64,000 bases of DNA from the NCBI RefSeq assembly GCF_015767245.1, contig NZ_JADOTV010000001.1:124001-188000 (forward strand). Direction: 5' to 3'. This DNA is from Aureivirga sp. CE67. Lineage in GTDB: Bacteria > Bacteroidota > Bacteroidia > Flavobacteriales > Flavobacteriaceae. Position numbers and translations under genes: made by a program. Below, in pieces: positions 54,610-63,525 of this stretch. The notes below the pieces were generated by a model. The model did no database searches and had not been told where the DNA came from. It saw nothing but the letters and a program-made list of their open reading frames with translations. Position 1 is the first letter of the stretch; every line of letters begins with the position of its first letter.

Positions 54610-57039
54610 TTATTTCTTTAGAATTTTAATGGTTTTCTTTCCTGATATCGTATAAATATTGATAAAATAAATACCTTTCTCAATATTTTTCATCTCCACT
54701 TTTGGAGTTTGATTTTTTTCTACTAAAACAACTTTTCCTAGTGAATTTACAAGTTCCATTTTTTCTACTTTAGCATTTGATTTTATAAAAAAGAAATCAT
54801 TTACTGGATTTGGGTAAACAGAAATTTCATCTTTATTTAAAGTATTTACAGAAAGATTTTCTTCTGTTGTAAAACTTACTTTCGTTGTCCATTCACTTTT
54901 ATTTTCATCCGAACAAACTGATCTTACATAAACATCGTAAGCAGTATTTCCTGAAAGATTTTCTAACTCATAATCGTCTTCCTCTTCTACTGAAATTGTT
55001 GTTCCTTCTGAAAGAATATCAAACCCAGATACTCCGTAAAGAATTTCGAAATTTTCTAAATCTGATTCCCATTTCACTTTTACTGAAGTTGATTCTACAT
55101 CCTCTACTTCCACTTCTGTTGGAATTTCACAAAGAATTGTTTCTTCTAAAGTTGTAAAAGTTGAAACTGCTGTCCAATCACTTTTATCATCTGCTCCACA
55201 AACATTTCTCACATAAACATCATAAGAAGTATTTGAAACTAAATTTTCTAAAACTTTATCTGAACTTGTAGCTGTAACTGTTGTTCCCGAAGTTGTATGA
55301 TCAAACCCTGAAACACCATAAAGAATCTCAACATTTGTAGTATTTTCCCAAGAAATTTTTGCTGTTGTTTCTGTAATTTCTGAAACAGCAACCGCCGTTG
55401 GTAATTCACAAGGTATTGTTTCTGCTAAAGTTGTAAAAGTTGAAATTGCTGTCCAATCACTTTTATCATCTGCTCCACAAACATTTCTCACATAAACATC
55501 ATAAGAAGTATTTGAAACTAAATTTTCTAAAACTTTATCTGAACTTGTAGCCGTCACTGTTGTTCCTGAAGTTGTATGATCAAATCCTGAAACACCATAA
55601 AGAATCTCAACATTTGTAGTATTTTCCCAAGAAATTTTTGCTGTTGTTTCTGTAATTTCTGAAACAGAAACTGTAGTTGGTAATGCACAAGGTGTTGAAG
55701 TATTTACTTCTTCAATTAATAAATCATCAATAGAAATGTACCATGGAGAATTATCTGCTTCTACATGAATTCCTAAACGAAAATCTGTGTCATTTGTAAT
55801 AGTAAATTCTCCCTCAATTTTTGTGTATTCTTCAGCATTTACTTCATTCGTAGAAATAACTTCTGTCCAAGTTGTATAATCTGTAGCTTCTCCTTTTTTG
55901 ATAGAAACCGTCCAAGCTCCACTTCCGTCTGAGATATACCAAAAAGAAAAACGGTATGTTTTATTTTCCTCAAAATTTAAATAAGGAGTAACAATCCAGT
56001 CATCTGCAGTGTAATCTGTATAGATATAATTTTCTCCTGTTCTAGGCTGTCTATTGTAAAATGATTCTTGATTTGATGAAACCCAATCTCCTGTAGATTC
56101 TAAGCATTCACCAACTTTATCACTTCCTAGTGAAGGAAGATCTTCAAAACTATTTGAGTAAGGTAAATCCAAATACGTAACTGTTGAACAAGCAGTTCTA
56201 ACCAAAATTTTATTTGAAAAATCACTTTCTTCAGAATCACTACATACAGACTTTACATAAAAATCATAATCTGTAGATCCTTCTAAATTTGGTGCTGTAA
56301 AAAATAAATCTGAAGTTATTTCTTGCATTCCTTCTCCAAGTGTAAATCCTGCAAGTCCATATTCCACGATATAAGAAGAAGCCTCAGAATCATTCCAATT
56401 TATTTTAATGGAATTCCCAGTGATTTCTGAAGCTTCTATAGTTGTAGGAAAAAAACATGTTTTGTTTTCAATATTAATTGCATCAATATACCAACCTTCT
56501 CTACTTCCTGAAAAGTCTGTAGTTGATTTAAATCTGATTTTTACATCTGCTCCTTTATAATTTTCTAGTGAAAAATATTCTTTTTTCCACATTGTATTAT
56601 CCACAGACTCATCATTAGTTCCCCATTCTACATAAGAATCTTCATGAAAATATCCGTTGTCTATAAAATTTTGATTTCCTCCTAAATATTCTGTAGAAGT
56701 TAAAGTTTGATAATTTTCTCCACCATCTGTAGAGACTTCCACGTAGCATTTATCATAACCTCCTTCTGTTTTTGCAATTTGCCAAAAACTCAAAACTGGC
56801 GATTCTACAGCACTTATGTCTATAGAATTTGTCAATTCTAAAATATGTGTAGTATTTCCTGTTTCATAAGGATTTTTAATAGCTTGTGTTCCATTTTTAA
56901 AAATTTCCGAATCAATAATCCAGTTATCATTTAATGTGAAAACTGTACTTTCTGAATCAAAATTTTCTTCAACAATCTGAGCATTTATTTCAGAAATAGT
57001 TAATAGGGTTAATAAGAAATAAAGTAGTTTTTTGCGCAT
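54610..57039 (-). CDS. T9SS protein with fibronectin type III repeats
   Basis: An 809-residue secreted protein: signal peptide at 1-20; a jelly-roll (MAM/choice-of-anchor) domain at about 22-193 (GWYIDAINIENK); FN3 at about 195-283; a second jelly-roll at about 285-447; three FN3 modules at about 450-735; and a type A T9SS sorting domain (VYPNPVNDFFFIKSN ... KGIYFINIYT ... KKTIKILKK). The first two of these FN3 modules are nearly identical, down to the DNA. It probably mediates surface binding; no enzymatic domain is seen. Promoter and terminator both visible. Confidence 0.9.
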   Translation of the reverse strand: MRKKLLYFLLTLLTISEINAQIVEENFDSESTVFTLNDNWIIDSEIFKNGTQAIKNPYETGNTTHILELTNSIDISAVESPVLSFWQIAKTEGGYDKCYVEVSTDGGENYQTLTSTEYLGGNQNFIDNGYFHEDSYVEWGTNDESVDNTMWKKEYFSLENYKGADVKIRFKSTTDFSGSREGWYIDAINIENKTCFFPTTIEASEITGNSIKINWNDSEASSYIVEYGLAGFTLGEGMQEITSDLFFTAPNLEGSTDYDFYVKSVCSDSEESDFSNKILVRTACSTVTYLDLPYSNSFEDLPSLGSDKVGECLESTGDWVSSNQESFYNRQPRTGENYIYTDYTADDWIVTPYLNFEENKTYRFSFWYISDGSGAWTVSIKKGEATDYTTWTEVISTNEVNAEEYTKIEGEFTITNDTDFRLGIHVEADNSPWYISIDDLLIEEVNTSTPCALPTTVSVSEITETTAKISWENTTNVEILYGVSGFDHTTSGTTVTATSSDKVLENLVSNTSYDVYVRNVCGADDKSDWTAISTFTTLAETIPCELPTAVAVSEITETTAKISWENTTNVEILYGVSGFDHTTSGTTVTATSSDKVLENLVSNTSYDVYVRNVCGADDKSDWTAVSTFTTLEETILCEIPTEVEVEDVESTSVKVKWESDLENFEILYGVSGFDILSEGTTISVEEEDDYELENLSGNTAYDVYVRSVCSDENKSEWTTKVSFTTEENLSVNTLNKDEISVYPNPVNDFFFIKSNAKVEKMELVNSLGKVVLVEKNQTPKVEMKNIEKGIYFINIYTISGKKTIKILKK
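55146..55703 (-). repeat. tandem 279-bp FN3 duplication
   Basis: Two head-to-tail 279-base (93-codon) units, 55146-55424 and 55425-55703, with only a handful of differences, most of them near the unit ends. A recent in-frame duplication inside the T9SS gene. Confidence 0.9.
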
Positions 57040-57077
57040 TTTTAATTTTATTTAGACTAATTATAAATAATATGATG

Positions 57078-57110
57078 CAAATGTAAATCAAAAACATTCT
57101 ATTAAACAAA
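57078..57110 (-). promoter_or_regulatory. promoter of the FN3/T9SS gene
   Basis: Minus strand: TTTG at 57107-57110, 21 bases, TACATTTG at 57078-57085, 39 bases before the ATG. Confidence 0.65.
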
Positions 57111-57214
57111 CTTATTTAGAATTATTTTAAATAATATTTCCTAATACATAAATAGCTTATTTTAAAATATTTAAACCTTAAAAAATGTAACTTTAAGAAA
57201 ATACTTTTTACATT

Positions 57215-58936
57215 ATGCATCGAAACAGTTCCAATATTTTGAATTTATTACCGAAACATCTGCAAAAATTTGTTGTAGAAATGCCTTATGAATCTTATAC
57301 AGAAAAAGATCATGCGAAATGGCGATATGTTTTAAATATGAATTTGAGATTTGCACATGAGTTTGCACATCCTTTCTATCCAAAATGTCTTGCAGAACTA
57401 AATCTTTCTCCAGAAAAAATTCCAACAATTGAAGAATTAAGACAAAAAATAAAACACACAGGTTGGAATATTGTTGCTGTAAATGGCTTTATTACTCCAA
57501 AAACTTTTATGGAATTTCATGCTGAAAAGTTCTTAGTTGTTGCAACAAATATTCGAAACTTAAAACATATAAACTATACTCCTTATCCAGATTTAATTCA
57601 TGATATGGTTGGACACATTCCTTGTGTTTTTTATGAAGAATACGCAGATATTATGACTTATTTTGGTAAAATTGGAACAAAAGCAATCTCTTGTAAATTG
57701 GATTTCGAAATTCATGAAGCTTTAAATCTACTTTCTATTTTGAAAGAAGAGAGAAATCCTGATGAGAAAAAAATACGAGAAACAGAAAATCTAATTAATA
57801 GCAAAAGAAACTCAGAAAAGGAGTTATCTGAAATGGAAAAAGTTAGAATTCTTCATTGGCATACAGTAGAATATGGTTTGATGGGAACTGTTGAAAAACC
57901 TATTGTTTATGGAGCTGGTCTTTTATCTTCTATTGTAGAAAGCTATCAAGGTTTAACTAAAAAAGTTAATAAAAAAGCGTTTAATTTAGATGCTTTCTTT
58001 TCGGAATTTGATATTACTAGTCATCAAAAGGAACTTCGTGTTGTCAAAGATTTTAAAACTATTAAAGAAATTACAAATCAATTTGTTTCTAAATTAAGTT
58101 TAAATATTGGTGGAAGTCATGGTTTAAAAGAATTGATAAAATCTGAAGAAGTTGGAACTTTAGAATTGAATTCTGGAATACAAATTTCAGGAATTTTCGT
58201 AGAATCTTTCATTTCAGATGAAAGAGTTGATTTTATTGAAACTGAAAATAAAACTGTTTTTGCTAAAGAAAATAAAGAACTTTTAACTCAAAATAAATTT
58301 GCTTCCCCTATTGGAGAAATTTCAGAATTCAAAATTGATAATGAAGAAATATCTTTTTCAAATTTAAGTGAATTTCAACTGATTTTGAATAAAGAAATAG
58401 AAATTAAATACAAATCTGGTATTAAAGTTTCAGGGAAAATTGATTCTTATCTTTTTGAAAATAACACACTTTATTTATTGATTTTGAAAAAATGTAATAT
58501 TGAAATAAAAGGAGAAACTATTTTTCATGAGCAAAATATTTTAGCTTTTGGTAAAAAAATAACTTCTGCATATTCCGGAGTTGCGGATAAAAACTCTTTT
58601 GAAGAATTTGAAGATCCAGTCTTTTTTGATTTTACCATTTCTCCGACTAAAAAAGAAAAAATTCTATTTCATTATTATGGAGAAATCAGAAAAATGAGAG
58701 CTTGTAAAGTTTTAAATATTGATATTCTAAAAGATACTTTCAATTTCAGCATCGAAAATTTCCCTGAAGATTGGTTGATTATTTTAGAAGTTTACGAACT
58801 TATTTTTGATTCGAATTCAACATTTGAAACTATTGTGAAAAATCATTTGATGAAAATGCGAAAAAATGAAGAATTAAAAACTTTGATAGATAAAGGAATT
58901 CAACTTATAAAAGAAAAAATCGAGATTAAAAACTAA
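57215..58936 (+). CDS. aromatic amino acid hydroxylase (phenylalanine 4-monooxygenase type)
   Basis: A pterin-dependent non-heme iron hydroxylase, probably phenylalanine to tyrosine. The iron triad is visible: His129 and His134 in PDLIHDMVGHIPCVF, and Glu219 in HTVEYGLMG. The first 260 residues cover the catalytic domain. It lacks the N-terminal ACT domain of animal enzymes but has a further 300 residues of strand-rich sequence (IGEISEFKIDNEEISFSNL; KSGIKVSGKIDSYLFE) with no domain I know. Long forms of this kind are familiar in flavobacteria. Single gene ending in a hairpin that includes its stop codon. Confidence 0.9.
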   Translation: MHRNSSNILNLLPKHLQKFVVEMPYESYTEKDHAKWRYVLNMNLRFAHEFAHPFYPKCLAELNLSPEKIPTIEELRQKIKHTGWNIVAVNGFITPKTFMEFHAEKFLVVATNIRNLKHINYTPYPDLIHDMVGHIPCVFYEEYADIMTYFGKIGTKAISCKLDFEIHEALNLLSILKEERNPDEKKIRETENLINSKRNSEKELSEMEKVRILHWHTVEYGLMGTVEKPIVYGAGLLSSIVESYQGLTKKVNKKAFNLDAFFSEFDITSHQKELRVVKDFKTIKEITNQFVSKLSLNIGGSHGLKELIKSEEVGTLELNSGIQISGIFVESFISDERVDFIETENKTVFAKENKELLTQNKFASPIGEISEFKIDNEEISFSNLSEFQLILNKEIEIKYKSGIKVSGKIDSYLFENNTLYLLILKKCNIEIKGETIFHEQNILAFGKKITSAYSGVADKNSFEEFEDPVFFDFTISPTKKEKILFHYYGEIRKMRACKVLNIDILKDTFNFSIENFPEDWLIILEVYELIFDSNSTFETIVKNHLMKMRKNEELKTLIDKGIQLIKEKIEIKN

Positions 58937-58949
58937 TTTAATCTCGATT
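58918..58949. terminator. hairpin over the hydroxylase stop codon
   Basis: A 13-bp perfect stem AATCGAGATTAAA/TTTAATCTCGATT with the TAA in the loop. The following T run is short, so termination strength is uncertain. Confidence 0.55.
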
Positions 58950-58972
58950 TGAAATAAGCGATTTTAAAAAAC

Positions 58973-60439
58973 TTATTCTTTATAAATACTCTCAAAAGTC
59001 AAAGGCTGATTATTCTCAAAATCGTATAATGTCAACCTACGAAGTGTGTAATAATCGTTCCAATAATTCTCTAAAGTATTCAGATAACTAACAACTGCTC
59101 GATCCTGTTCTTGTTGCGCAATATTCAAATCTGTAATGGTGATTTTTCCAAGAATGTATCTTTTTTTAGTGATATCATATCTTTTTAGCGCAACTTCTTT
59201 CGCTTTTTCAGCGATAATTAAAGTGTTTTTTTGATTTTTCCAACGAAGTGTTTGTAAGGAAATTTCTTGTTCAAACTGAATTTCTTGGTTTTCAATTTCT
59301 GTTTTCGTCAAATCTAAATCTGCTTGTGCAATTTTCACTTTCGATTTTCTCACACCCCAATCAAAAATTGGAATTCCTAATCGAAGTGAAACATTTTGAG
59401 ATTGACTAAAATTATTATTATCGTATAAAGTATTAAACTCTGAAGCTTGTGAATTCGTACCAACATTTCCAGAAATACTAAACTCTAAAAGGTTAGAACC
59501 TTTTTCTCTTGCCAAATTTCTTTCTGCTTCTAGTCTTCTTCGTCTAAAATCAATTACAGCTTTTCTGTTGTTTTTTGCATATTCCAAAGCTGTCTGTTCG
59601 TCCACTTCAAAATGTGTCAAATTCTCTGGAAATTCAAGATCCAATTCTTGATTTTCCAATCCTAAATATCTAGAAAAATTCTGTCTTGCAAGTTTTAATT
59701 GTAATTCTGAATTTGTCACATCATTTTCCGCATTCAGCTTACTTAATTCCATTTGTAAAAGTTCGTTTTCGGCAATCGTTCCGATTTTAAATCTTCCTTT
59801 TGAAATCTTATAAAGTGTATCTTGGTTAGATAAATTCTTTTGTGCAATTTCTAATTGTTTTTGTGCTTTCAACTGTGCAAAAAATAACCTACTTGTTTCC
59901 AAAGAAATATTTTCCATGTTTTCTACAAATTCCTTTTTTGCACTTTCATTCATCAATGGTTCAATCTTTTTAGACCATCTGTATTCATTGAAAAAAAGTG
60001 AATTTTGAGAATAACTAATAGAAAACGGAACGGCTGAAAAACTCTTTGTTGTAGAATTATCTTCATTAAAATTATAAATCGCATTTAATCCTGAAGAAAC
60101 GAAAATGGTACCTCCTGTAAATGGTACATTCTGACGAATTCCAAGATCAAAAGAACCAACTGCTGTATTTTGTTTGATAAAATTAAAGGTTCCATCATTT
60201 TGTTGAATTCTCTGAATAGAATTTGTGTATGATGGCGAAGCATCTAATCTTAATTCTGGAAGAAAAGAAGCTTTAAAGTTTTTATATCTCCAAAATTGCG
60301 CATAATAGCGGTTTTTGGTAGACTGATAATCCGGAGATTCGGTTTGTGCTTTTTTGATAGCATCTTTTAGCGTTATTTTTTGTTTTTGTGCTAAAAGTGT
60401 AAAAGGCAAAAAACAAGCTAGAAATAGTATTTTTTTCAT
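58973..60439 (-). CDS. TolC family outer-membrane efflux protein
   Basis: A 488-residue outer-membrane channel with a signal peptide at 1-17 (ending LLAQ). It has the duplicated TolC coiled-coil pattern: ITLKDAIKKAQTESPDYQSTKN near the start and long heptad helices at about 170-265 and 355-460 (SLQTLRWKNQKNTLIIAEKAKEVALKRYDITKKRY). It forms the exit duct of a tripartite pump with the HlyD-type adaptor and MacB-type permease encoded upstream. A 188-base gap to the permease holds a dispersed repeat, unusual inside an operon. Confidence 0.9.
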   Translation of the reverse strand: MKKILFLACFLPFTLLAQKQKITLKDAIKKAQTESPDYQSTKNRYYAQFWRYKNFKASFLPELRLDASPSYTNSIQRIQQNDGTFNFIKQNTAVGSFDLGIRQNVPFTGGTIFVSSGLNAIYNFNEDNSTTKSFSAVPFSISYSQNSLFFNEYRWSKKIEPLMNESAKKEFVENMENISLETSRLFFAQLKAQKQLEIAQKNLSNQDTLYKISKGRFKIGTIAENELLQMELSKLNAENDVTNSELQLKLARQNFSRYLGLENQELDLEFPENLTHFEVDEQTALEYAKNNRKAVIDFRRRRLEAERNLAREKGSNLLEFSISGNVGTNSQASEFNTLYDNNNFSQSQNVSLRLGIPIFDWGVRKSKVKIAQADLDLTKTEIENQEIQFEQEISLQTLRWKNQKNTLIIAEKAKEVALKRYDITKKRYILGKITITDLNIAQQEQDRAVVSYLNTLENYWNDYYTLRRLTLYDFENNQPLTFESIYKE

Positions 60440-60459
60440 TTTAATTTTCTTATTGTGTT

Positions 60460-60589
60460 AGGGATCGTAATGAAAAGCCCGGAAGAAAAAAATTTAGAAT
60501 TCTATTTGATTTTGAGCGATTGGAATGAGCTTAAAATCAAATTAGAAATTCTTATTTTTTAGTGAGGACTTGTAGTGGAGAGCCCGACC
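60460..60589 (+). repeat. dispersed element, copy C with different core
   Basis: The ends match copies A and B (AGGGATCGTAATGAAAAGC; GTAGTGGAGAGCCCGACC), and the flanking AGAATT/AGAAATTCT blocks are kept. The core is replaced by a hairpin, TTTGATTTT.AGC/GCT.AAAATCAAA. It sits between the permease and TolC genes of one operon. A GAAGGCGGAAGGGAACACC tail follows. Confidence 0.75.
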
Positions 60590-60627
60590 TGATGCCTGGT
60601 TGAAGGCGGAAGGGAACACCCAAAAAA

Positions 60628-61983
60628 TTATTCATAACGCATTGCTTCAATTGGACTTTTATTTGCTGCTTTTTTGGCTGGTGCAATTCCGAAAATCAGA
60701 CCAATCAAACTAGAAACAAAAAAGGATAATAAAATAGATTTTACAGATAAAATAGTTTCAATTCCTGTAGAAAATTCCAAAATAACAGAAGCTACAACTC
60801 CAAGAACAACTCCAAGAACTCCTCCACCCAAACTAATAATAATAGATTCGGAAAGGAATTGTAAAACAATATCTTCTTTTGTTGCGCCAATAGCACGCAT
60901 AATTCCAATTTCTTTGGTTCTTTCTAAAACAGAAGCTAGCATAATATTCATAATTCCAATACCACCAATAAGCAGAGAAATTCCTGCGATAATACTAAGA
61001 ACGATATTGAAAATTTGTTTGGTTTTTTGCTGTTGTTTTAAAAGATGAACTGGAATAAAAATTTCGAAATCTAAAATATCACTGTGTTTTCTTTTTAGCA
61101 TTCTTGAAATAATATCTGAAGATGCGGAAAGATTTTCTGAATTATCAATTTGAATTGTCAATTTATCTAATTGATGATAATTTCCTCTAAATTTCTCTTT
61201 TTTCTCTTCTTCTCCGTAATAGTTTTCTTGAGAATTTTTCTGGCTTACTTTTTTTCTATTTTTATAACGAACTAAGAAAGTTTTGATTGGCACATAAATA
61301 TCTTTATTCACATCTCGAATACCCAGATTTTCTTGTGCTTTTTCAGAAATCATCTTCTCTTCTGTAATACCTATAACTGTTAGCCAATTGTCTTTTACTT
61401 TAATTTGTTTACCAAGAGCTGTTTCTCCTGTAAAAAGTTTTTTCTCTAAAGATTTTCCAATAATACAAACTGGCGAACCTTTTTTAAGATGTTCATTACT
61501 GAATTTTACTCCTTTTTCAATTGGCATATTAGTAATAGAAAAATAGGCATTTGTAATTCCGATCAGTTTTACATTTTTCTGTTTTTCTCCTTTAATCACT
61601 CTAGTTTCCATGATGATTTCTGGACTCATCATTTTCACTGTTGGAAGAATTTTTTGAATACTTTCTAAATCTTGCATATCCAAACCTTTAGAAACATTCT
61701 TTTTCTTTACTTCCTCCCCATCCTCATTTTCTGAAGATTTCTGGTTTTCCTTATCATCTGGAATTGGTTCAATCACAATGTTATTAACACCAATTAATTC
61801 CAATTGCGAAAGAATTTCTTTTTCAGCTCCATTTCCTATTGCAAGCATCGTAATTACTGCTCCTACTCCAAAAATAATTCCTAGAGCAGTCAGAAATGTT
61901 CGAACTTTATTTGTTTTAATAACACGTAAAGCCTCTGAAATATTAGATTTCAGTTTTTCTATAAATATTTTATCGAATTTCAT
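60628..61983 (-). CDS. MacB-type ABC transporter permease (FtsX family)
   Basis: A 451-residue permease without an ATPase domain. The first membrane segment is at about 28-48 (RTFLTALGIIFGVGAVITML), then a large periplasmic MacB_PCD domain at about 50-320, then three C-terminal segments in the FtsX domain (GGIGIMNIMLASVLERTKEIGIMRAIGAT; LIGLIFGIAPAKKAA). It lies 42 bases after the HlyD-type gene and upstream of TolC. The matching ATPase is not adjacent, so it must come from another locus. Confidence 0.92.
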   Translation of the reverse strand: MKFDKIFIEKLKSNISEALRVIKTNKVRTFLTALGIIFGVGAVITMLAIGNGAEKEILSQLELIGVNNIVIEPIPDDKENQKSSENEDGEEVKKKNVSKGLDMQDLESIQKILPTVKMMSPEIIMETRVIKGEKQKNVKLIGITNAYFSITNMPIEKGVKFSNEHLKKGSPVCIIGKSLEKKLFTGETALGKQIKVKDNWLTVIGITEEKMISEKAQENLGIRDVNKDIYVPIKTFLVRYKNRKKVSQKNSQENYYGEEEKKEKFRGNYHQLDKLTIQIDNSENLSASSDIISRMLKRKHSDILDFEIFIPVHLLKQQQKTKQIFNIVLSIIAGISLLIGGIGIMNIMLASVLERTKEIGIMRAIGATKEDIVLQFLSESIIISLGGGVLGVVLGVVASVILEFSTGIETILSVKSILLSFFVSSLIGLIFGIAPAKKAANKSPIEAMRYE

Positions 61984-62025
61984 ATAGGTTTTTTAAAATT
62001 AGAATTTCCTTAAACAGAAACTATT

Positions 62026-63270
62026 TTATTCAATTCGATTTATTTTTTTATCCTCTAAACCTGAAGGCTCTGTAAGTAGTATTTCTTCGTCCGCTTTTAG
62101 TCCTTTTTGAACTACAACTTCATTATCATTTGATTGTCCAAGAATTACTTGTTGTTTTACTTTAGAGAAACCATCCTTTTTGTAGACATAATTGATACTG
62201 TCTTTTGTAAAAATAGCTTCTAAAGGAATGCTTAAAACCTCATCTTCTTTGAAAGTCAAAATCGCATTGGAAGTTGTCATTCCAGGACGAATATTTTCGT
62301 TAGTTGTATTTAATTTGATTGTTACAGGAAACAACTTTACATCTGAATCACCTTTAGTTTCTGCAATATTTGCAACATCTGTTACAACTCCTTCAATTTC
62401 TAATTCAGGGAAAGCATCAAAACCAATTTTTGCAGTCATTCCTTTCTTGATTTTTCTTACATCTACCTCATTCGCATACGTTTTAGATTCCATTTGAGAT
62501 AAATCTGGAATAGTTGCAAGTGTTAAATCCCAAACACTAAAAGAAGAACCCGATTTTTTCTTTTTACCATACCAATCTTTCGCATAAATAATCATTCCGG
62601 CACTTTCAGAATGTACTACCAAAGATTCTTTTAATTTTAAAAGATCGTCTCTTTTATTTTGAAACTTTGAAACTTCAGTACCTACTTCAATCATTTTAGC
62701 TCTCGCTTGTTTTTGTTTGATGATGTAGTTTTCTTTCTTTTCTTTTAAATCTCTTTTAGACTTTTCAAGATTAATTTCCAGTTTTCGAATAGTTGCTGGC
62801 GGTTCGTAAATAGATTGTTTTAATTCTAATTCTGTAGTTTGAATAGAGAATTCTAAATCTTTTATAGCAGTTCTTTCTTGTTTTAAATTTAATGTAGTAT
62901 CTAATTGTTGTTGGGTAAACTTAGACATTGCTCCTTCCAAATTCAAATTCGCATCTGAAATTAATTCGAAAATTTCCGTTGGATCTAAAGTTGCAACATA
63001 ATCTCCTTCTTTAATTACAGTTCCTTCTGTTACAATATCTTTTAATTTTATTTCCCTAATTCTATGCTTTGTAAGTGCTACAGGTGCTTTGATTTGCTTA
63101 GAATTAATCGAACTTAATTCTCCTGAAGAAACAATAATACTCTCAAAGTCTCCTTTTTTAACCTTTGAAATAATCATTGTATTTTCTGAATCTGAAGAAG
63201 ATAAGAATGAGTAACCTGTAAAACCTAAAATAGCAATCCCTCCTATTATTAAAAGTCTCTTTTTGTTCAT
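62026..63270 (-). CDS. HlyD/MacA-type periplasmic adaptor
   Basis: A 414-residue membrane-fusion protein with an N-terminal anchor at about 5-25. The barrel-sandwich/lipoyl halves lie around a long coiled coil at about 115-225 (TLNLKQERTAIKDLEFSIQTTELELKQ ... IKQKQARAKMIEVG). A beta-barrel (ELEIEGVVTDVANIAE; VKLFPVTIKLNTTN, RPGMTTSNAIL) and a membrane-proximal end (VVQKGLKADEEILL) follow. It links the inner-membrane permease to TolC. First gene of the efflux operon, 23 bases upstream of which a TAnnTTTG element ends. Confidence 0.93.
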   Translation of the reverse strand: MNKKRLLIIGGIAILGFTGYSFLSSSDSENTMIISKVKKGDFESIIVSSGELSSINSKQIKAPVALTKHRIREIKLKDIVTEGTVIKEGDYVATLDPTEIFELISDANLNLEGAMSKFTQQQLDTTLNLKQERTAIKDLEFSIQTTELELKQSIYEPPATIRKLEINLEKSKRDLKEKKENYIIKQKQARAKMIEVGTEVSKFQNKRDDLLKLKESLVVHSESAGMIIYAKDWYGKKKKSGSSFSVWDLTLATIPDLSQMESKTYANEVDVRKIKKGMTAKIGFDAFPELEIEGVVTDVANIAETKGDSDVKLFPVTIKLNTTNENIRPGMTTSNAILTFKEDEVLSIPLEAIFTKDSINYVYKKDGFSKVKQQVILGQSNDNEVVVQKGLKADEEILLTEPSGLEDKKINRIE

Positions 63271-63300
63271 AACGTTATACTTTGTCTATAGTAACGCTAC

Positions 63301-63308
63301 CAAAGCTA
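63301..63308 (-). promoter_or_regulatory. -7 element of the efflux operon
   Basis: TAGCTTTG on the minus strand, 30 bases before the ATG. No good -33 partner. Confidence 0.45.
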
Positions 63309-63474
63309 ATAAATTTTATTTTACTTTAACATTATTTCTTTATGAAAAACGGTTTATTTAGAACAATTATTTATTTTTTAAGTTTTTTTTAACATTAAAC
63401 ATGTTATAAATTCAAAGCATTCTATAACAATCTCATATTGTATTTTTTAAGTAAAATTTTAATTATAAAAACAA

Positions 63475-63503
63475 AAAACCTGTATCCAAAGAATACAGGT
63501 TTT
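63475..63503 (-). terminator. terminator of the carboxylase gene
   Basis: AAAACCTGTAT/ATACAGGTTTT, 11-bp perfect stem, 7-base loop, T run on the minus strand. Confidence 0.85.
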
Positions 63504-63525
63504 CTACTATTTTATTTCAGATTCA

